A stretch of DNA of 64,000 bases from Nesterenkonia haasae (GCF_010119385.1 NZ_VFIE01000020.1:175623-239622); one strand, 5' to 3'. Positions 25,076-34,991 are shown, counted from the stretch's first letter. Program-made: numbers and translations. Notes: generated from the letters alone by a model not told the origin.

Positions 25076-26209
25076 ATGCAGTTCGGCATCTTCTCCATCG
25101 GTGACATCACTCCGGATCCCACCACCGGACGCGTACCTACCGAAAACCAACGCATCAAGTCCACTGTGGCCATCGCTAGGAAGGCCGAAGAAGTAGGACT
25201 CGATGTCTTCGCCATTGGCCAACACCACAACCCCCCGTTTGTGGCACCGGCCAACCCCCCGATCTTCATGGCACACATCGCCGCGCAGACTGAGCGTCTG
25301 CTGCTCTCCACCGCCACCACTCTCATCACCACAACGGATCCAGTGCGTATCGCTGAGGACTACGCCTATGTCCAACACCTCAGTGACGGCCGGATCGATC
25401 TCACGCTTGGGCGTGGGAACACTGGCCCGGTCTATCCCTGGTTCGGTAAGGACATTCGCACCGGAGTCCCCTTAGCCGTGGAGAATTACGCCCTGCTCCA
25501 CCGACTCTGGAGAGAAGAAGAGGTGGAGTGGAAAGGCCGGTTTCGCACGCCACTGCAAAACTTCACAGCAACTCCTCGGCCCCTCGACGGCACACCACCG
25601 TTCATCTGGCATGGATCGATCCGGTCACCGGAGATCGCGGAACAAGCTGCCTACTACGGTGATGGGTTCTTCCACAACAACATTTTCTGGAACAAAGAGC
25701 ACACCGGCCGCATGGTGGATATCTACCGCGAGCGCTACGCCCACTACGGCCATGGCAGCCCTGAGCAGGCCATCGTAGGCTTGGGTGGTCAGGTGTTCAT
25801 GCGCCCGAATTCCCAGGATGCAGTGCGCGAATTCAGACCGTATTTCGATCGCGCCCCGGTTTACGGCGGCGGCCCTTCACTAGAGGACTTTACGGACATG
25901 ACCCCGCTGACAGTGGGCAGTCCTGAGCAGGTCATTGAGAAGACGCTGAGCTTCCGAGATTATGCCGGGGACTATCAGCGTCAGCTGTTCCTGATCGATC
26001 ATGCGGGACTACCACTGGAGACCGTGCTCGAGCAGATTGAGATACTGGGTGAGGAGGTCGTTCCCGTCCTGCGCAAGGAAGTCGCCGCCCGCGCTCCCGA
26101 GGGCACCCCTGCGGCACCCACCCACCAACTTCTCTGTGATCGCCGTAAGGCGGGCTTGGACCCCGTTCCCGGCGGCAACGTGGAAGCACAGGACACCCTT
26201 GCCTCCTAA
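25076..26209 (+). CDS. LLM-class flavin-dependent oxidoreductase
   Basis: The 377-aa protein is a luciferase-like (bacterial luciferase fold) FMN-dependent monooxygenase or oxidoreductase. It begins MQFGIFSIGDIT and has the family pattern VGLDVFAIGQHHNP, followed by TTLITTTDPVRIAEDYA and LSDGRIDLTLGRGNTGP. The ATG at 25076 has GCAGGAG 5 nt upstream; extending upstream would add residues with no family match. The substrate is unknown. The shared palindrome with the pirin gene suggests induction by oxidants or quinones. Confidence 0.88.
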   Translation: MQFGIFSIGDITPDPTTGRVPTENQRIKSTVAIARKAEEVGLDVFAIGQHHNPPFVAPANPPIFMAHIAAQTERLLLSTATTLITTTDPVRIAEDYAYVQHLSDGRIDLTLGRGNTGPVYPWFGKDIRTGVPLAVENYALLHRLWREEEVEWKGRFRTPLQNFTATPRPLDGTPPFIWHGSIRSPEIAEQAAYYGDGFFHNNIFWNKEHTGRMVDIYRERYAHYGHGSPEQAIVGLGGQVFMRPNSQDAVREFRPYFDRAPVYGGGPSLEDFTDMTPLTVGSPEQVIEKTLSFRDYAGDYQRQLFLIDHAGLPLETVLEQIEILGEEVVPVLRKEVAARAPEGTPAAPTHQLLCDRRKAGLDPVPGGNVEAQDTLAS

Positions 26210-26360
26210 CGAGCCCGTGGATGCCTCTTCAAGGGACGTATAGGCGGTAGACGGGTCAAGGCGTGTCACCTGGTTCTGGTCGTCTGTGCATCGCACTGCG
26301 TCATTAGCGTCGCGGCGATTAACGCAGACGTTCGCCGCACTCGTTCTGATCCGGGCATAA

Positions 26361-26406
26361 GAAAGGGCCGCGTTGCATCCTTGAGGGGATGCAACGCGGC
26401 CCTTTC
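26361..26406. terminator. strong bidirectional terminator hairpin
   Basis: A 20-bp perfect stem (26361-26380 with 26387-26406) and a 6-nt loop lie between the convergent luciferase-like gene and rplI. It is symmetric enough to serve both strands. Confidence 0.85.
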
Positions 26407-26422
26407 TCTCGGCCTGTGGTGC

Positions 26423-26875
26423 TTACTTGGCCGGGACCACCTGCAGGTCGATGGTCGCTGAGACCTCGGCGTGCAGCTTTACAGTCGCGGTGTAGTGACC
26501 TACAGCTTTGATTCGCTCAGGCAGCTCGACAGTGCGCCGGTCGATGCTTCCCAGACCTGCGGCCTGAACGGCCTCTGCAATCTGGGCTGCGCCGACCGTA
26601 CCGAACAGGCGGCCGGACTCGCCGGTCTTCACACCGACCTGTACGGTCTGTGCCTGCAGTTTCTCAGCGATGGACTGAGCCTCTTCGACAGTTGCGATTT
26701 CGCGGGCCTTACGGGCCTGACGAATGCGCTCTACGTCCTTTTCGCCGCCTTTTGTCCACGTCAGCGCGTAGCCACGGGGCAACAGGTAGTTGCGGGCATA
26801 ACCGTCTTTGACCTCGACGACATCGCCGGGGGCACCGAGGCCGGTGACTTCCTGAGTCAGGATGAGCTTCGACAT
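26423..26875 (-). CDS. rplI: 50S ribosomal protein L9
   Basis: This 150-aa ribosomal protein binds 23S rRNA. The conserved N-terminal [20 protein letters not shown] and [13 protein letters not shown] are present, with the long connecting helix and C-terminal RNA-binding domain following. It is last in the rpsF-ssb-rpsR-rplI operon and precedes a strong hairpin terminator. Confidence 0.98.
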   Translation of the reverse strand: MSKLILTQEVTGLGAPGDVVEVKDGYARNYLLPRGYALTWTKGGEKDVERIRQARKAREIATVEEAQSIAEKLQAQTVQVGVKTGESGRLFGTVGAAQIAEAVQAAGLGSIDRRTVELPERIKAVGHYTATVKLHAEVSATIDLQVVPAK

Positions 26876-26903
26876 ATCAGTAGTTCCTTTCCTTCCTCAG
26901 TAA

Positions 26904-27146
26904 TCAGCCGCGGCCAGCGCCGGAGTACGGCAACAGAGCCATTTCGCGGGCATTCTTGATCGCCTGGGCGATCTTGCGCTGCTCCTGGACCGAAACTCCG
27001 GTCACACGGCGGGCGCGGATCTTGCCACGGTCGGAAATGAACTTCCGAAGCAGTGCGGTGTCCTTGTAGTCAATGACCTTGATGTCAGCAGCCTTCAGCG
27101 GGTTCGCCTTGGGCTTTGGCTTCTTGGTGATTTCAGCCTTTGCCAT
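26904..27146 (-). CDS. rpsR: 30S ribosomal protein S18
   Basis: The protein is 80 aa from the ATG at 27146 (GGAG 8 nt upstream); a longer frame to 27164 includes the ribosome-binding site and is not likely. It has the S18 core [20 protein letters not shown] and [20 protein letters not shown]. It lacks the CxxC zinc residues, as in C-minus S18 paralogues. Confidence 0.97.
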   Translation of the reverse strand: MAKAEITKKPKPKANPLKAADIKVIDYKDTALLRKFISDRGKIRARRVTGVSVQEQRKIAQAIKNAREMALLPYSGAGRG

Positions 27147-27219
27147 CGTGGTGCTCCTTTTCATGATGGGGAGCCCGCGCTCTTACGCGGGATGGTGAAT
27201 AGTTGTCAGTAGTGAAGCG

Positions 27220-27783
27220 TTAGAACGGGGGTTCGTCGTTGCCGCCGGCATCCCAGCCGCCGCCCTGAGAGGGCTGTCCGCCCCAGGGATCCGAGTGTTG
27301 GCCGCCGCTGTTGGGCGCGCCTCCGCCGAATCCGCCAGGTTGCTGGCCGCCTCCGAATCCACCGCCCGGATTGCCACCGCCCTGGTTGCCACCGAAACCG
27401 CCACCGCCCTGACGGGGCGCCTGACGTTCGATCTTGGCAGTGGCATATCGCAACGAAGCGCCGATCTCGTCGACGTCGAGTTCCCAGCTGGTCCGGTTGT
27501 TACCCTCTTTGTCCTCAAAGCTGCGAGCTTTGAGACGGCCTTGAGCAACAACGCGAGTGCCTTTTGTCAGCGATTCGCACACGTTTTCCGCGGCTTCACG
27601 CCAGAGTGAGCAGCGAACGAAGAGTGTTTCTGCGTCCTTGTACTCATTGGCCTGGCGGTCGAAGTAGCGGGGTGTGGAAGCGATGACAAAGTTCGTCACC
27701 GGTGCCCCGGATGGGGTGAACCGGAGTTCTGGATCAGCTGTCAGGTTTCCGACGACGGTGATGACAGTTTCGTTATAGGCCAT
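27220..27783 (-). CDS. ssb: single-stranded DNA-binding protein
   Basis: The 187-aa protein has an N-terminal OB fold (about 1-115: [20 protein letters not shown]...) and a Gly/Gln/Pro-rich flexible linker made of repeated GGGFGG-like units. The C-terminal tip ends DEPPF, the variant of the partner-binding DDIPF tail common in actinobacteria. It coats single-stranded DNA at forks. It lies between rpsF and rpsR as in most actinobacteria. Confidence 0.97.
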   Translation of the reverse strand: MAYNETVITVVGNLTADPELRFTPSGAPVTNFVIASTPRYFDRQANEYKDAETLFVRCSLWREAAENVCESLTKGTRVVAQGRLKARSFEDKEGNNRTSWELDVDEIGASLRYATAKIERQAPRQGGGGFGGNQGGGNPGGGFGGGQQPGGFGGGAPNSGGQHSDPWGGQPSQGGGWDAGGNDEPPF

Positions 27784-27841
27784 GTGGTGTACCTCTTCTC
27801 AGTAGTTCGTGTACCAAATATTCTGGGCCCAAATGCCTGTA

Positions 27842-28141
27842 TTAGGCGACCTTGAACTCTTCCGGGCGGATGATCTTGGTGCGCAGAATGGTCTCATTCA
27901 ACCGCAGCAGACGGTCCAGCTCTTTGGCTGAGTCGGGAGTGGAGTGGAAGTTCACGACGGCGTAGATTGCCTCGGTCTTCTTCTGAATCTCGAAAGTCAG
28001 CTGACGGCGTCCCCAGATGTCGACTTCGTCGACGGTTCCGCCATCTTTCTTGATCAGTTCCATGTACTTGCCCAGTGTGGGCTCTACGGTGCGCTCGTCG
28101 ACCTCAGGGTCGACCAGCACCATTAATTCGTAATGACGCAT
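27842..28141 (-). CDS. rpsF: 30S ribosomal protein S6
   Basis: The protein is 99 aa from the ATG at 28141, preceded by AAGGAGGT. The open frame runs further upstream but with no S6 homology. It starts [19 protein letters not shown], with the S6 patterns [19 protein letters not shown] and [14 protein letters not shown]. It is the first gene of the ribosomal/ssb operon. Confidence 0.97.
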   Translation of the reverse strand: MRHYELMVLVDPEVDERTVEPTLGKYMELIKKDGGTVDEVDIWGRRQLTFEIQKKTEAIYAVVNFHSTPDSAKELDRLLRLNETILRTKIIRPEEFKVA

Positions 28142-28279
28142 TATGAACCCACCTCCTTCGGTCTTGCGGTCACGGGATTTCCGTAACAGGAGGTTCTTTG
28201 CGTGGTGTGCCGCGCCGACAGTAGTCAGCACAGACTGGCCCATATTACCCCAGATCCAGGGCGAGTACGAACGAGCTGT

Positions 28280-29593
28280 TCAGACGCTGAGGTCCTGGGT
28301 GAAGAAAGCTGTGGCGGCGTCCCGGAGGTGTGCGATGTCTTCAACTCCACACATCTCTCGTGCTGAATGCATACTCAGCAGCGGGATACCAACGTCCACA
28401 GTTCGTATACCCAGCCGGGTGGCGGTGATGGGTCCGATTGTTGAGCCGCAGGGAATGTCGTTATTGGACACGAACTCCTGGCTGGGCACCCCTGCGGCTC
28501 GGCACACCTGTGCCCACATGGCCGCCCCCGGCGCGTCCGTGGTGTAGCGCTGATTGGCGTTGATCTTCAGCAACGGACCGGCATTGGGTAGCGGCCGGTT
28601 CGCCGGATCGTGGCGCTCGGAATAGTTGGGGTGCACCGCATGCCCGGCGTCGACGCTCAGATGCCAAGAACCCGCGTATGCCTGGGCGCGCTGGGACACT
28701 GTCGCCTCTAAGCCTTCATAAATGCGGTCCAGGACTTCCTCCAAAAATGGCCCAGCAGCCCCTGACCGGGAGGCTGAGCCTAGCTCCTCATGATCAAAAG
28801 CGGCCAGCATCGGAATCATCCCGGCTGAGGAGTCAGCAGCCAGCAGTGCCTGGAGGCCGGCATGGACCGAGGAGAGGTTGTCCAGCCTGCCTGAGGCTAG
28901 GAACTCCCTCTTGGGCCCGAAACGGGCTGGGGCCTGTGCATCAGCGATGACGACGTCGTAACCGTCCACCTGCTCTGCCCCGACCCCGGCGGAACGGCTG
29001 ACAACATTCAGCACGTCGGCTTCGGCGGCGGCGTCCGGGGATCCAGCTACGGCCAGGATCGGCATGGTCTGCTGTTGCTTACCTAACTTCACGCCATCAT
29101 TGTTGACTTGGCGGTCCAGATGGATAGCCAGCTGAGGAATGCGCGCCACTGGTCCGGTGGCAACCAGGTGGGTAGCTCCGTCCCGGGTGACGATTCGGCC
29201 TGCTAGTCGCAACTCACGGTCCAGCCACGAGTTCAGCAATGGTCCGCCGTAGATCTCCACCCCTGCTTGAACCCAACCCTGTCTGACGACTGTGGACTTT
29301 GGCTTGAGTTTGAACCCAGGTGAGTCGGTGTGGGCACCGAGCACGCGCAGCGGCGTCGTCGGACCTGCTCCCGCTGGCAGGATCCAGGCCAAGACCGCAC
29401 CGTCGCGAACCACGACGTATTTTCCGGGCTCAACAGGCCAATCCTGGTGCTCACCAAGGTGGGTGAATCCCGCCTCTACCAGCCGCTGGGCGGTCACCGC
29501 TGCGGCGTGGTACGACGAGGGTGACTCTGTGACGAAACTGCTGAGGTCTTCGATGAGCTCATCGGTGCTCAGTACTGAGGGTGCTGACATCAT
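28280..29593 (-). CDS. M18-family aminopeptidase
   Basis: This 437-aa zinc aminopeptidase has the M18 ligands: AHTDSPGFKLKP with the first His, FDHEELGSAS with the Glu pair, and a C-terminal MHSAREMCG with the last His. A conserved GRLDNL segment lies between them. It trims acidic or neutral N-terminal residues from cytosolic peptides. The start at 29593 is one of two adjacent ATGs; the longer open frame to 29701 lacks homology. Confidence 0.92.
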   Translation of the reverse strand: MMSAPSVLSTDELIEDLSSFVTESPSSYHAAAVTAQRLVEAGFTHLGEHQDWPVEPGKYVVVRDGAVLAWILPAGAGPTTPLRVLGAHTDSPGFKLKPKSTVVRQGWVQAGVEIYGGPLLNSWLDRELRLAGRIVTRDGATHLVATGPVARIPQLAIHLDRQVNNDGVKLGKQQQTMPILAVAGSPDAAAEADVLNVVSRSAGVGAEQVDGYDVVIADAQAPARFGPKREFLASGRLDNLSSVHAGLQALLAADSSAGMIPMLAAFDHEELGSASRSGAAGPFLEEVLDRIYEGLEATVSQRAQAYAGSWHLSVDAGHAVHPNYSERHDPANRPLPNAGPLLKINANQRYTTDAPGAAMWAQVCRAAGVPSQEFVSNNDIPCGSTIGPITATRLGIRTVDVGIPLLSMHSAREMCGVEDIAHLRDAATAFFTQDLSV

Positions 29594-29615
29594 TCTTCCC
29601 ATCCTACGGCTGAGC

Positions 29616-30440
29616 TCATCCGATAAGACCAGATTGGTAGACGTAGACCACGGCCTGGACTCGGTCGCGCAGCTGAAGTTTGTTGAGGATGCGGCGCACA
29701 TGGGTCTTCACTGTCGCTTCGGACAGGAAAAAGCGCTCAGCGATCTCCGCATTCGACAGACCTTCGGCCACGGCGAAGAGCATTTCGGCTTCGCGGGCAG
29801 TCAGCGGTTCGCGGATCACGCCGTCGTCCAGCGCAGTGGCGATCTGGTGCCCCGTGGGTGAACCGCTGACACCTGCGGAGGCTGAGCCTGAACGGGTTAT
29901 GTCAGCACTCGCCGTGGGACGTTGACCGGCGGGGCGATGCGCCGGATCAGTGGATGTCCTGCCGTGCTCAGAGGAGGGGCCGGTCTGGGACGGAGATTGT
30001 GACTGACGCACGTACATTTCCAATAGGCGCCGCGTAATGCGTGGAGCGACCACGGCATCCCCGGAGGCGACCACACGGACCGCGTCCACCAGGTCCTCCG
30101 GCTCCACATCCTTCAGCAAGAACGCACTGGCACCCGCCTGCAGTCCGGAGAAGGCGTACTCGTCGAGGTCGAAGGTCGTCAGGATGATGACTCTGACCTC
30201 ACCGAAGCGCTCCACGATCCGCTCCGTGGCCTCAATGCCGTCCATACGTGGCATCCGCACATCCATCAGCACTACGTCCGGACGCTCCTGACCCAGGGCG
30301 TCGAGGGCCTCTAGAGCTTCCTGCCCGTCCCCCGCTTCAGCCACTATCTGGAGATCATCCTCTCCCTCCAGGATGAGCTTGAAGCCCATACGCAGCAGGT
30401 GCTGATCGTCCACCAGCATGACCTTGATCGTCTCGCTCAT
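29616..30440 (-). CDS. NarL/LuxR-type response regulator
   Basis: The 274-aa protein has a receiver domain (about 5-120) with the acidic pair VDD near residues 9-11, the phosphoacceptor Asp in VVLMDVRMPRMDG and the Lys in FLLKDVEPEDL. A C-terminal LuxR helix-turn-helix follows (LTAREAEMLFAVAEGLSNAE and later KTHVRRILNKL). Between them is an unusually long Ser/Thr/Pro/Gly-rich linker of about 55 residues. The start overlaps the kinase stop by 4 nt, so it is the partner of that kinase. Confidence 0.93.
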   Translation of the reverse strand: MSETIKVMLVDDQHLLRMGFKLILEGEDDLQIVAEAGDGQEALEALDALGQERPDVVLMDVRMPRMDGIEATERIVERFGEVRVIILTTFDLDEYAFSGLQAGASAFLLKDVEPEDLVDAVRVVASGDAVVAPRITRRLLEMYVRQSQSPSQTGPSSEHGRTSTDPAHRPAGQRPTASADITRSGSASAGVSGSPTGHQIATALDDGVIREPLTAREAEMLFAVAEGLSNAEIAERFFLSEATVKTHVRRILNKLQLRDRVQAVVYVYQSGLIG

Positions 30441-31897
30441 CCCGTCCCCTTCTTCCCGGCCGCTGGAGGTTCCAGCACCGCGCGCACCATCCAACCCCGG
30501 TGCTTGCCTGGCCCGGCATAGACCGAACCGTTGTAAAAGCTTGCCCGCTCCTGCATTCCCTGGATACCCAGTTGGGACCCTATCGACTCACGTCTGGTCC
30601 CCGGAGCTGGCGGAATACCATCATCGGTGATCGTGATGATCACCTGCTCCTCCCCGATCAACCCCAACGCCCGCTGCTCCTTAGCGGAGAAACCCTGTTC
30701 ACTCAGGCGGTCACAGTCCTCATCCTCCGTGGCCATGACATGTTCGATAGCGACCCCCACCCGGTTGACCCCGCGGGCATACCTCAGAACGTTCGTCAGC
30801 GACTCTTGGATGATGCGGTGGACAGTCAACCCAAATGCCGCGTCATCCGGCAGCGGAGGACCTGACTGCTCCACGTGGAGCGGCAGCCCGGCCTGCCGAA
30901 AACTCTCATACAGGCTATCCAGAGACTCGGTGATCGGACGGCGGGCCGTATCTGGCGCCTCACCTTTGCGCAGCACACCAATGACTCGGCGCATATCGGC
31001 CAAAGCGCCGCGCCCGGTCGCGGAGACTTCTCCTATGACTTCAGCGGCGCGTTCGGGGTTCTTTTTGGCAACCACCCGGGCGCCATCAGCCAACGAAACC
31101 ATGACGGAGAGCGAATGAGCCACTACGTCATGCATCTCCCGTGCGATCCGGTTACGCTCGCCCAACTGAGCCAACTGATGGGACTTTCTGGCCCAATCGA
31201 GGATTTCGCGCTCGTGGCGATGCCCGCGCCGCACCGCCGCGCCGATCCCGGCGGAAATCCCCACGAAGAAGAACATCATCACTGCGATCACTACCAGGGC
31301 CTCAAAGGACCCGAGTCCTTGCGTTGAGTAGTAGTCCGCCCAGAATCCGCCACCGTAGCGGGTCAGCCAGACATCAGCGACTAAGAGTGTGCTGTACCCC
31401 AGGGCGCACGCTGGCAGCGCAGCTAACAAACTCCATTTCAGTCCATAGTGGTAGCCCACCGCGTAGGTGGCGAAACAGAGCCCCACCATCTGGGAGCCCT
31501 GCCAGGGGTAGTGAAACAGCATCGCGGCTTCGAAGAGCGCCACCAGGACCAATACGGTCATCGGGCGAGCCCGACGGAAGCACAGGGCCACCGAAATGAC
31601 TCCGAAGCCGAGCAGCAGCCACCAGGCATCTGCTCCCATATCGACGAATGTGATCGGGAAGAACCATAGGGCAGACACGATGTACACCCCCACGACCACA
31701 GCATTCATGCACCACGGGTGTCGTCGGAACCACCCTCGCAGTCCCGGCCGACGGACCAGGCCGAGCTCGTCCCAACGATCGAAGACTTCCGGAATCTGTT
31801 CTGGGCGCCCCCCAGGTTCCATCCCTGGCCCGGTGGCGGAGGGGAGCACAACACCGCCGCCTGACACGGTGTTCTCCGGAGGCGGCGACGTCGTCAT
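30437..31897 (-). CDS. sensor histidine kinase (HisKA_3 type)
   Basis: The 486-aa protein has several membrane helices in the N-terminal half (about residues 60-235). These are followed by a HisKA_3 dimerisation domain with the phospho-acceptor His in ERNRIAREMHDVVAHSLS, and an ATPase domain with an N-box in IIQESLTNVLRYA and a G-box-like ITDDGIPP. It is the membrane sensor for the response regulator it overlaps. It sits just downstream of an ABC exporter pair, which it may regulate or sense through. Confidence 0.93.
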   Translation of the reverse strand: MTTSPPPENTVSGGGVVLPSATGPGMEPGGRPEQIPEVFDRWDELGLVRRPGLRGWFRRHPWCMNAVVVGVYIVSALWFFPITFVDMGADAWWLLLGFGVISVALCFRRARPMTVLVLVALFEAAMLFHYPWQGSQMVGLCFATYAVGYHYGLKWSLLAALPACALGYSTLLVADVWLTRYGGGFWADYYSTQGLGSFEALVVIAVMMFFFVGISAGIGAAVRRGHRHEREILDWARKSHQLAQLGERNRIAREMHDVVAHSLSVMVSLADGARVVAKKNPERAAEVIGEVSATGRGALADMRRVIGVLRKGEAPDTARRPITESLDSLYESFRQAGLPLHVEQSGPPLPDDAAFGLTVHRIIQESLTNVLRYARGVNRVGVAIEHVMATEDEDCDRLSEQGFSAKEQRALGLIGEEQVIITITDDGIPPAPGTRRESIGSQLGIQGMQERASFYNGSVYAGPGKHRGWMVRAVLEPPAAGKKGTG

Positions 31898-31909
31898 GCT
31901 CCTATCTCA

Positions 31910-32779
31910 TCATGCGTCGCGACGAGTGAACCTCAGCGCGCCCAGTGTCAGGGGCACCGCAACCCAGGCCAACAGGCCCAGACCTGCCTGCCATGTCTCT
32001 ATGGCAGGAACCATGCTGAATTCGCCAGCCTCTGGGTTCGTGAAGCTATCCACCAAGCTCATGTATTCGGCCTGCATCAAGGTCTCCACCCATGCTGCGC
32101 CGTCGGTGACACCGTAGAGGATGGAGAGCACGATCTGGAGCACGAACATGATGACCGCCAGCACCACGATGCCGCCAGCCGAACTGCGCAGCAGAGCACC
32201 GAGGCCGAACCCGAGCAGTGAAGTCAGCACCACCGTGGCCCACGTCGCGGCGTAGACTCCGGCGATCTCGGCGTCGAAGATGTCTCCCACGCTCAGTGGT
32301 TCGGCGATCAAACTGGTCAGCAGGTGGCTGAGCAGAATCAGGACGGCTGATACCACCGCAGTCCATACCGCCAGGGCCAATGCCTTAGCGGAGAGCAGCA
32401 GAGTACGCTGCGGGACGGCGGTGAGGCTGGAGCGGATGGCACCACTGGAGTACTCAGTGGTGATCGCAATGACACCCAGGGACCCCAAGAAGATCATGGC
32501 GAAATAGCTGCCCGTCTGGCCCTGCATTGCCAACTGCAGGGCACCGCCCCCGAAGTAGGGATCATCGGCCAGGAAGTGCTGGAATGAAAAAGCGACGGCG
32601 CCGGCGATGAAGCCGCCCAGACCGACGGTGATGATGGAGAGCCACCAGCTGGTGCGCAACGCTTTGAGCTTGGCGAACTCCGAACGGGCCGCCCCAAGAA
32701 AGCTGACCCCAGGTAGGGTGGCGTCGATCGTGAAGGTCTGCGGGGTCGCCGTAGCTGTATTCACATGTGGGGGGTTCAC
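31910..32779 (-). CDS. ABC-2-type transporter permease
   Basis: The 289-aa protein has about six hydrophobic helices and the ABC-2 layout, with an early amphipathic ARSEFAKLKALRTSWW segment and ITTEYSSGAIRSSLTAVPQR after the second helix. It overlaps the ATPase gene by 4 nt. The pair would form an export complex, possibly for a lipid or antimicrobial compound; the substrate is unknown. Confidence 0.9.
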   Translation of the reverse strand: MNPPHVNTATATPQTFTIDATLPGVSFLGAARSEFAKLKALRTSWWLSIITVGLGGFIAGAVAFSFQHFLADDPYFGGGALQLAMQGQTGSYFAMIFLGSLGVIAITTEYSSGAIRSSLTAVPQRTLLLSAKALALAVWTAVVSAVLILLSHLLTSLIAEPLSVGDIFDAEIAGVYAATWATVVLTSLLGFGLGALLRSSAGGIVVLAVIMFVLQIVLSILYGVTDGAAWVETLMQAEYMSLVDSFTNPEAGEFSMVPAIETWQAGLGLLAWVAVPLTLGALRFTRRDA

Positions 32780-33699
32780 TGGGCAGCCTCCTCGAGGGTT
32801 CCGCCGGAGCGGTATTCGACGTGTTCGCCGGTGAGTTTCATGTATTGATCTTCCAAGGTGGTCAGCTGCGGGGTGAGCTCATGAACGACCACACGAGCTT
32901 CCAGGGCGCGGCGGCCGATGCTGCGCGGATCCATCCCGCTGACCTGCAGGGTCTCTGCGTCAATGTGGCTGATAGTCACATCTTCGGCGACCAGCGCGTT
33001 CGCCAAGTCTGCCGCCTGTTCGGTGCGGACCAGTACACGCTTCTCCCCGGAGTCAAGGAGCTCATGGATGGGCGCATCAGCGATGATTCGGCCGCGGCCC
33101 AGCACAATGAGGTGATCCGCCGTCTGGGACATTTCGCTCATCAAATGGGATGAGACAAAGACTGTGCGCCCCTCGGAAGCCATCTGGCGGGCCAGGCTGC
33201 GTACCCATCGCACGCCCTCAGGGTCGAGTCCGTTGACCGGCTCATCAAATATGAGTACTGCTGGGTCCCCCAGCAGCGCGGCGGCTATGCCGAGACGCTG
33301 GTTCATGCCCAGGGAGTAGCCCTTAATGCGTTTGCCGGCTGCCTCACCTAGCCCGGTCAACTCGATGACGTGTTGGACGCGCGATGCGCTGATGCCGTGC
33401 GTGGCTGCCAGGACCTTCAGATGGGCGCGCCCGGTCCGGCCAGGGTGTGTGGCACCGGCGTCCAGAACTGCCCCCACGGTGCGCATCGGTGCCTTGTGCT
33501 GGGAGAACGGCTTGCCATCGATGGTGACAGAACCGGAGGTCGGCCTGTCCAAACCAACTGCCATGCGCATCGTGGTGGACTTCCCGGAACCATTGGGCCC
33601 CAGGAACCCGGTCACCTTGCCGGGCTGCAGCTGAAAGCTGATGCCGTCGACTGCGGTCTTCGAGCCGTACCTCTTGTGCAGATTCTCTGCGGTGATCAT
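32776..33699 (-). CDS. ABC transporter ATP-binding protein
   Basis: The 307-aa protein shows Walker A (GPNGSGKST, near residue 35), a signature-like YSLGMNQRLGIA, and Walker B/D-loop VLIFDEPVNGLDPEG. A C-terminal extension of about 90 residues is typical of DRA/BcrA-type exporters. It is transcribed with the permease, the kinase and the response regulator. It probably drives export, for example in drug or bacteriocin resistance. Confidence 0.93.
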   Translation of the reverse strand: MITAENLHKRYGSKTAVDGISFQLQPGKVTGFLGPNGSGKSTTMRMAVGLDRPTSGSVTIDGKPFSQHKAPMRTVGAVLDAGATHPGRTGRAHLKVLAATHGISASRVQHVIELTGLGEAAGKRIKGYSLGMNQRLGIAAALLGDPAVLIFDEPVNGLDPEGVRWVRSLARQMASEGRTVFVSSHLMSEMSQTADHLIVLGRGRIIADAPIHELLDSGEKRVLVRTEQAADLANALVAEDVTISHIDAETLQVSGMDPRSIGRRALEARVVVHELTPQLTTLEDQYMKLTGEHVEYRSGGTLEEAAQ

Positions 33700-33809
33700 G
33701 TTTCGCGCTCACTTCCCGGCGTGCGTCTTTCACCTCAACCGGTTTTCCGGCCGGTGACTACCAGTGTTCTCCACCGGCAGGCTGAGCACATCACCCCACA
33801 GACTGATCT

Positions 33810-34991
33810 TCACGTACCCCTGTAGGACCATGTACGAAAAGGCATCTCCACCGGTCCGCGCTGGAACCGCATGAACCACAGATGGGACAGTGCCAGCTGG
33901 GTGAGCCATATTCCGAGAACGACGCCGCCCACAGCCACCTCGGACAGTTGGCCGCCGAGGCCGAAACCCACCCCAGAGAACAGCACGAGCATGATCAGCG
34001 ACTGACCCAAATAGTTGGTCAACGACATACGGCCGGCCGGGGCCAGGACTACCGTGAGTTTCTCGGCTGACCGGAAGAGTACGAGGAGGAGAACGATGTA
34101 TCCGAAGGTCTGGATGGGACCTGCAGCGAGGTTCACCGCGGTACCGAGCAGCTGAGCCCCCTGGCCGGGCTCGTAATCGGTCCTGCCGGGCTGTCCCCAC
34201 GTCAGGAGCGCGGCAATGCTGCTCAGTGCTAACCCCACACCGAGGGTCGGCAGCCCGATGCTTAGCAGCCTTCTGGTGCTGAACTCTCCGGCGACGATGC
34301 GCTCCACCAATCGAGCCCGGCCGACCACGAGACCTGCCAAGAAAGCAGCGAACGCCAACGGTCCCTGGACGAACAGCACCGAGACCAACGCCACAGGATA
34401 GGCAGCCACCTGGAAAGCGAACCATTGGGTGACTGACCCGGTGTAGGCGGCCACCGCATCCTGAGACTCTCCGAGGGTCAGCATGGCCTGTCCCATGGTG
34501 TCCTCCAGGGCCATCGTGACCATCCCCAGGACCACCAGCACGAGCACCATGAGTGTGTAGATCACCCCGGCGGTCAGCAGAGCTGCCCTAGTGGAGATCC
34601 TGCGCATCCCCAGCAGTAGGAAACCGAGGATGCCGTACGCGAGGAGGATGTCCCCGGCGAACAGGAACAGTCCGTGCAGCAGGCCCAGCACGATCAGCGC
34701 CGTGAAGCGGCGGACCGAACGTCGTGTCTCACTGGAGCCGGACTCAAACGCGCGAGCCCAGGCGAACACAAAGCTCAGCCCAAACAGGAAACTGAACAGG
34801 ACGTAGGACTTTCCCTCGAAGATCAGCGACGCGCCGAACCGCACCAGCTGATCGGCTGCTGACTCGTCAGGGTTTCCACGCATCCCCGTGGTGAGCATGT
34901 CCGGATGCGCGAAGAACCAGATGTTCACACTGAGGATTCCCAGCAGCGCAAGTGTTCGCAGCGCGTCAACTGCGTTCACCCTGGGGCTCAT
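33810..34991 (-). CDS. DUF418-type membrane protein
   Basis: The 393-aa protein has about nine to ten hydrophobic helices and the DUF418 pattern. It begins near VDALRTLALLGILSVNI, has RSVRRFTALIVLGLLHGLFL, and a C-terminal GRMSLTNYLGQSL and a W-F-M-R-F-Q-R-G-P-V-E segment. The biochemical role of this family is not established. Its start overlaps the ino1 stop by 1 nt, so it may be co-transcribed with ino1. Confidence 0.88.
   Translation of the reverse strand: MSPRVNAVDALRTLALLGILSVNIWFFAHPDMLTTGMRGNPDESAADQLVRFGASLIFEGKSYVLFSFLFGLSFVFAWARAFESGSSETRRSVRRFTALIVLGLLHGLFLFAGDILLAYGILGFLLLGMRRISTRAALLTAGVIYTLMVLVLVVLGMVTMALEDTMGQAMLTLGESQDAVAAYTGSVTQWFAFQVAAYPVALVSVLFVQGPLAFAAFLAGLVVGRARLVERIVAGEFSTRRLLSIGLPTLGVGLALSSIAALLTWGQPGRTDYEPGQGAQLLGTAVNLAAGPIQTFGYIVLLLVLFRSAEKLTVVLAPAGRMSLTNYLGQSLIMLVLFSGVGFGLGGQLSEVAVGGVVLGIWLTQLALSHLWFMRFQRGPVEMPFRTWSYRGT

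Noticed and set aside
24592..25332. 246-aa minus-strand open frame
   Set aside because: It runs antisense to the start of the luciferase-like gene and across the DnaA-box region, with no ribosome-binding site or motif.
27220..27400. Gly-rich repeat in ssb as a mobile or tandem DNA repeat
   Set aside because: It is the normal low-complexity linker of SSB proteins, with ordinary codon variation.
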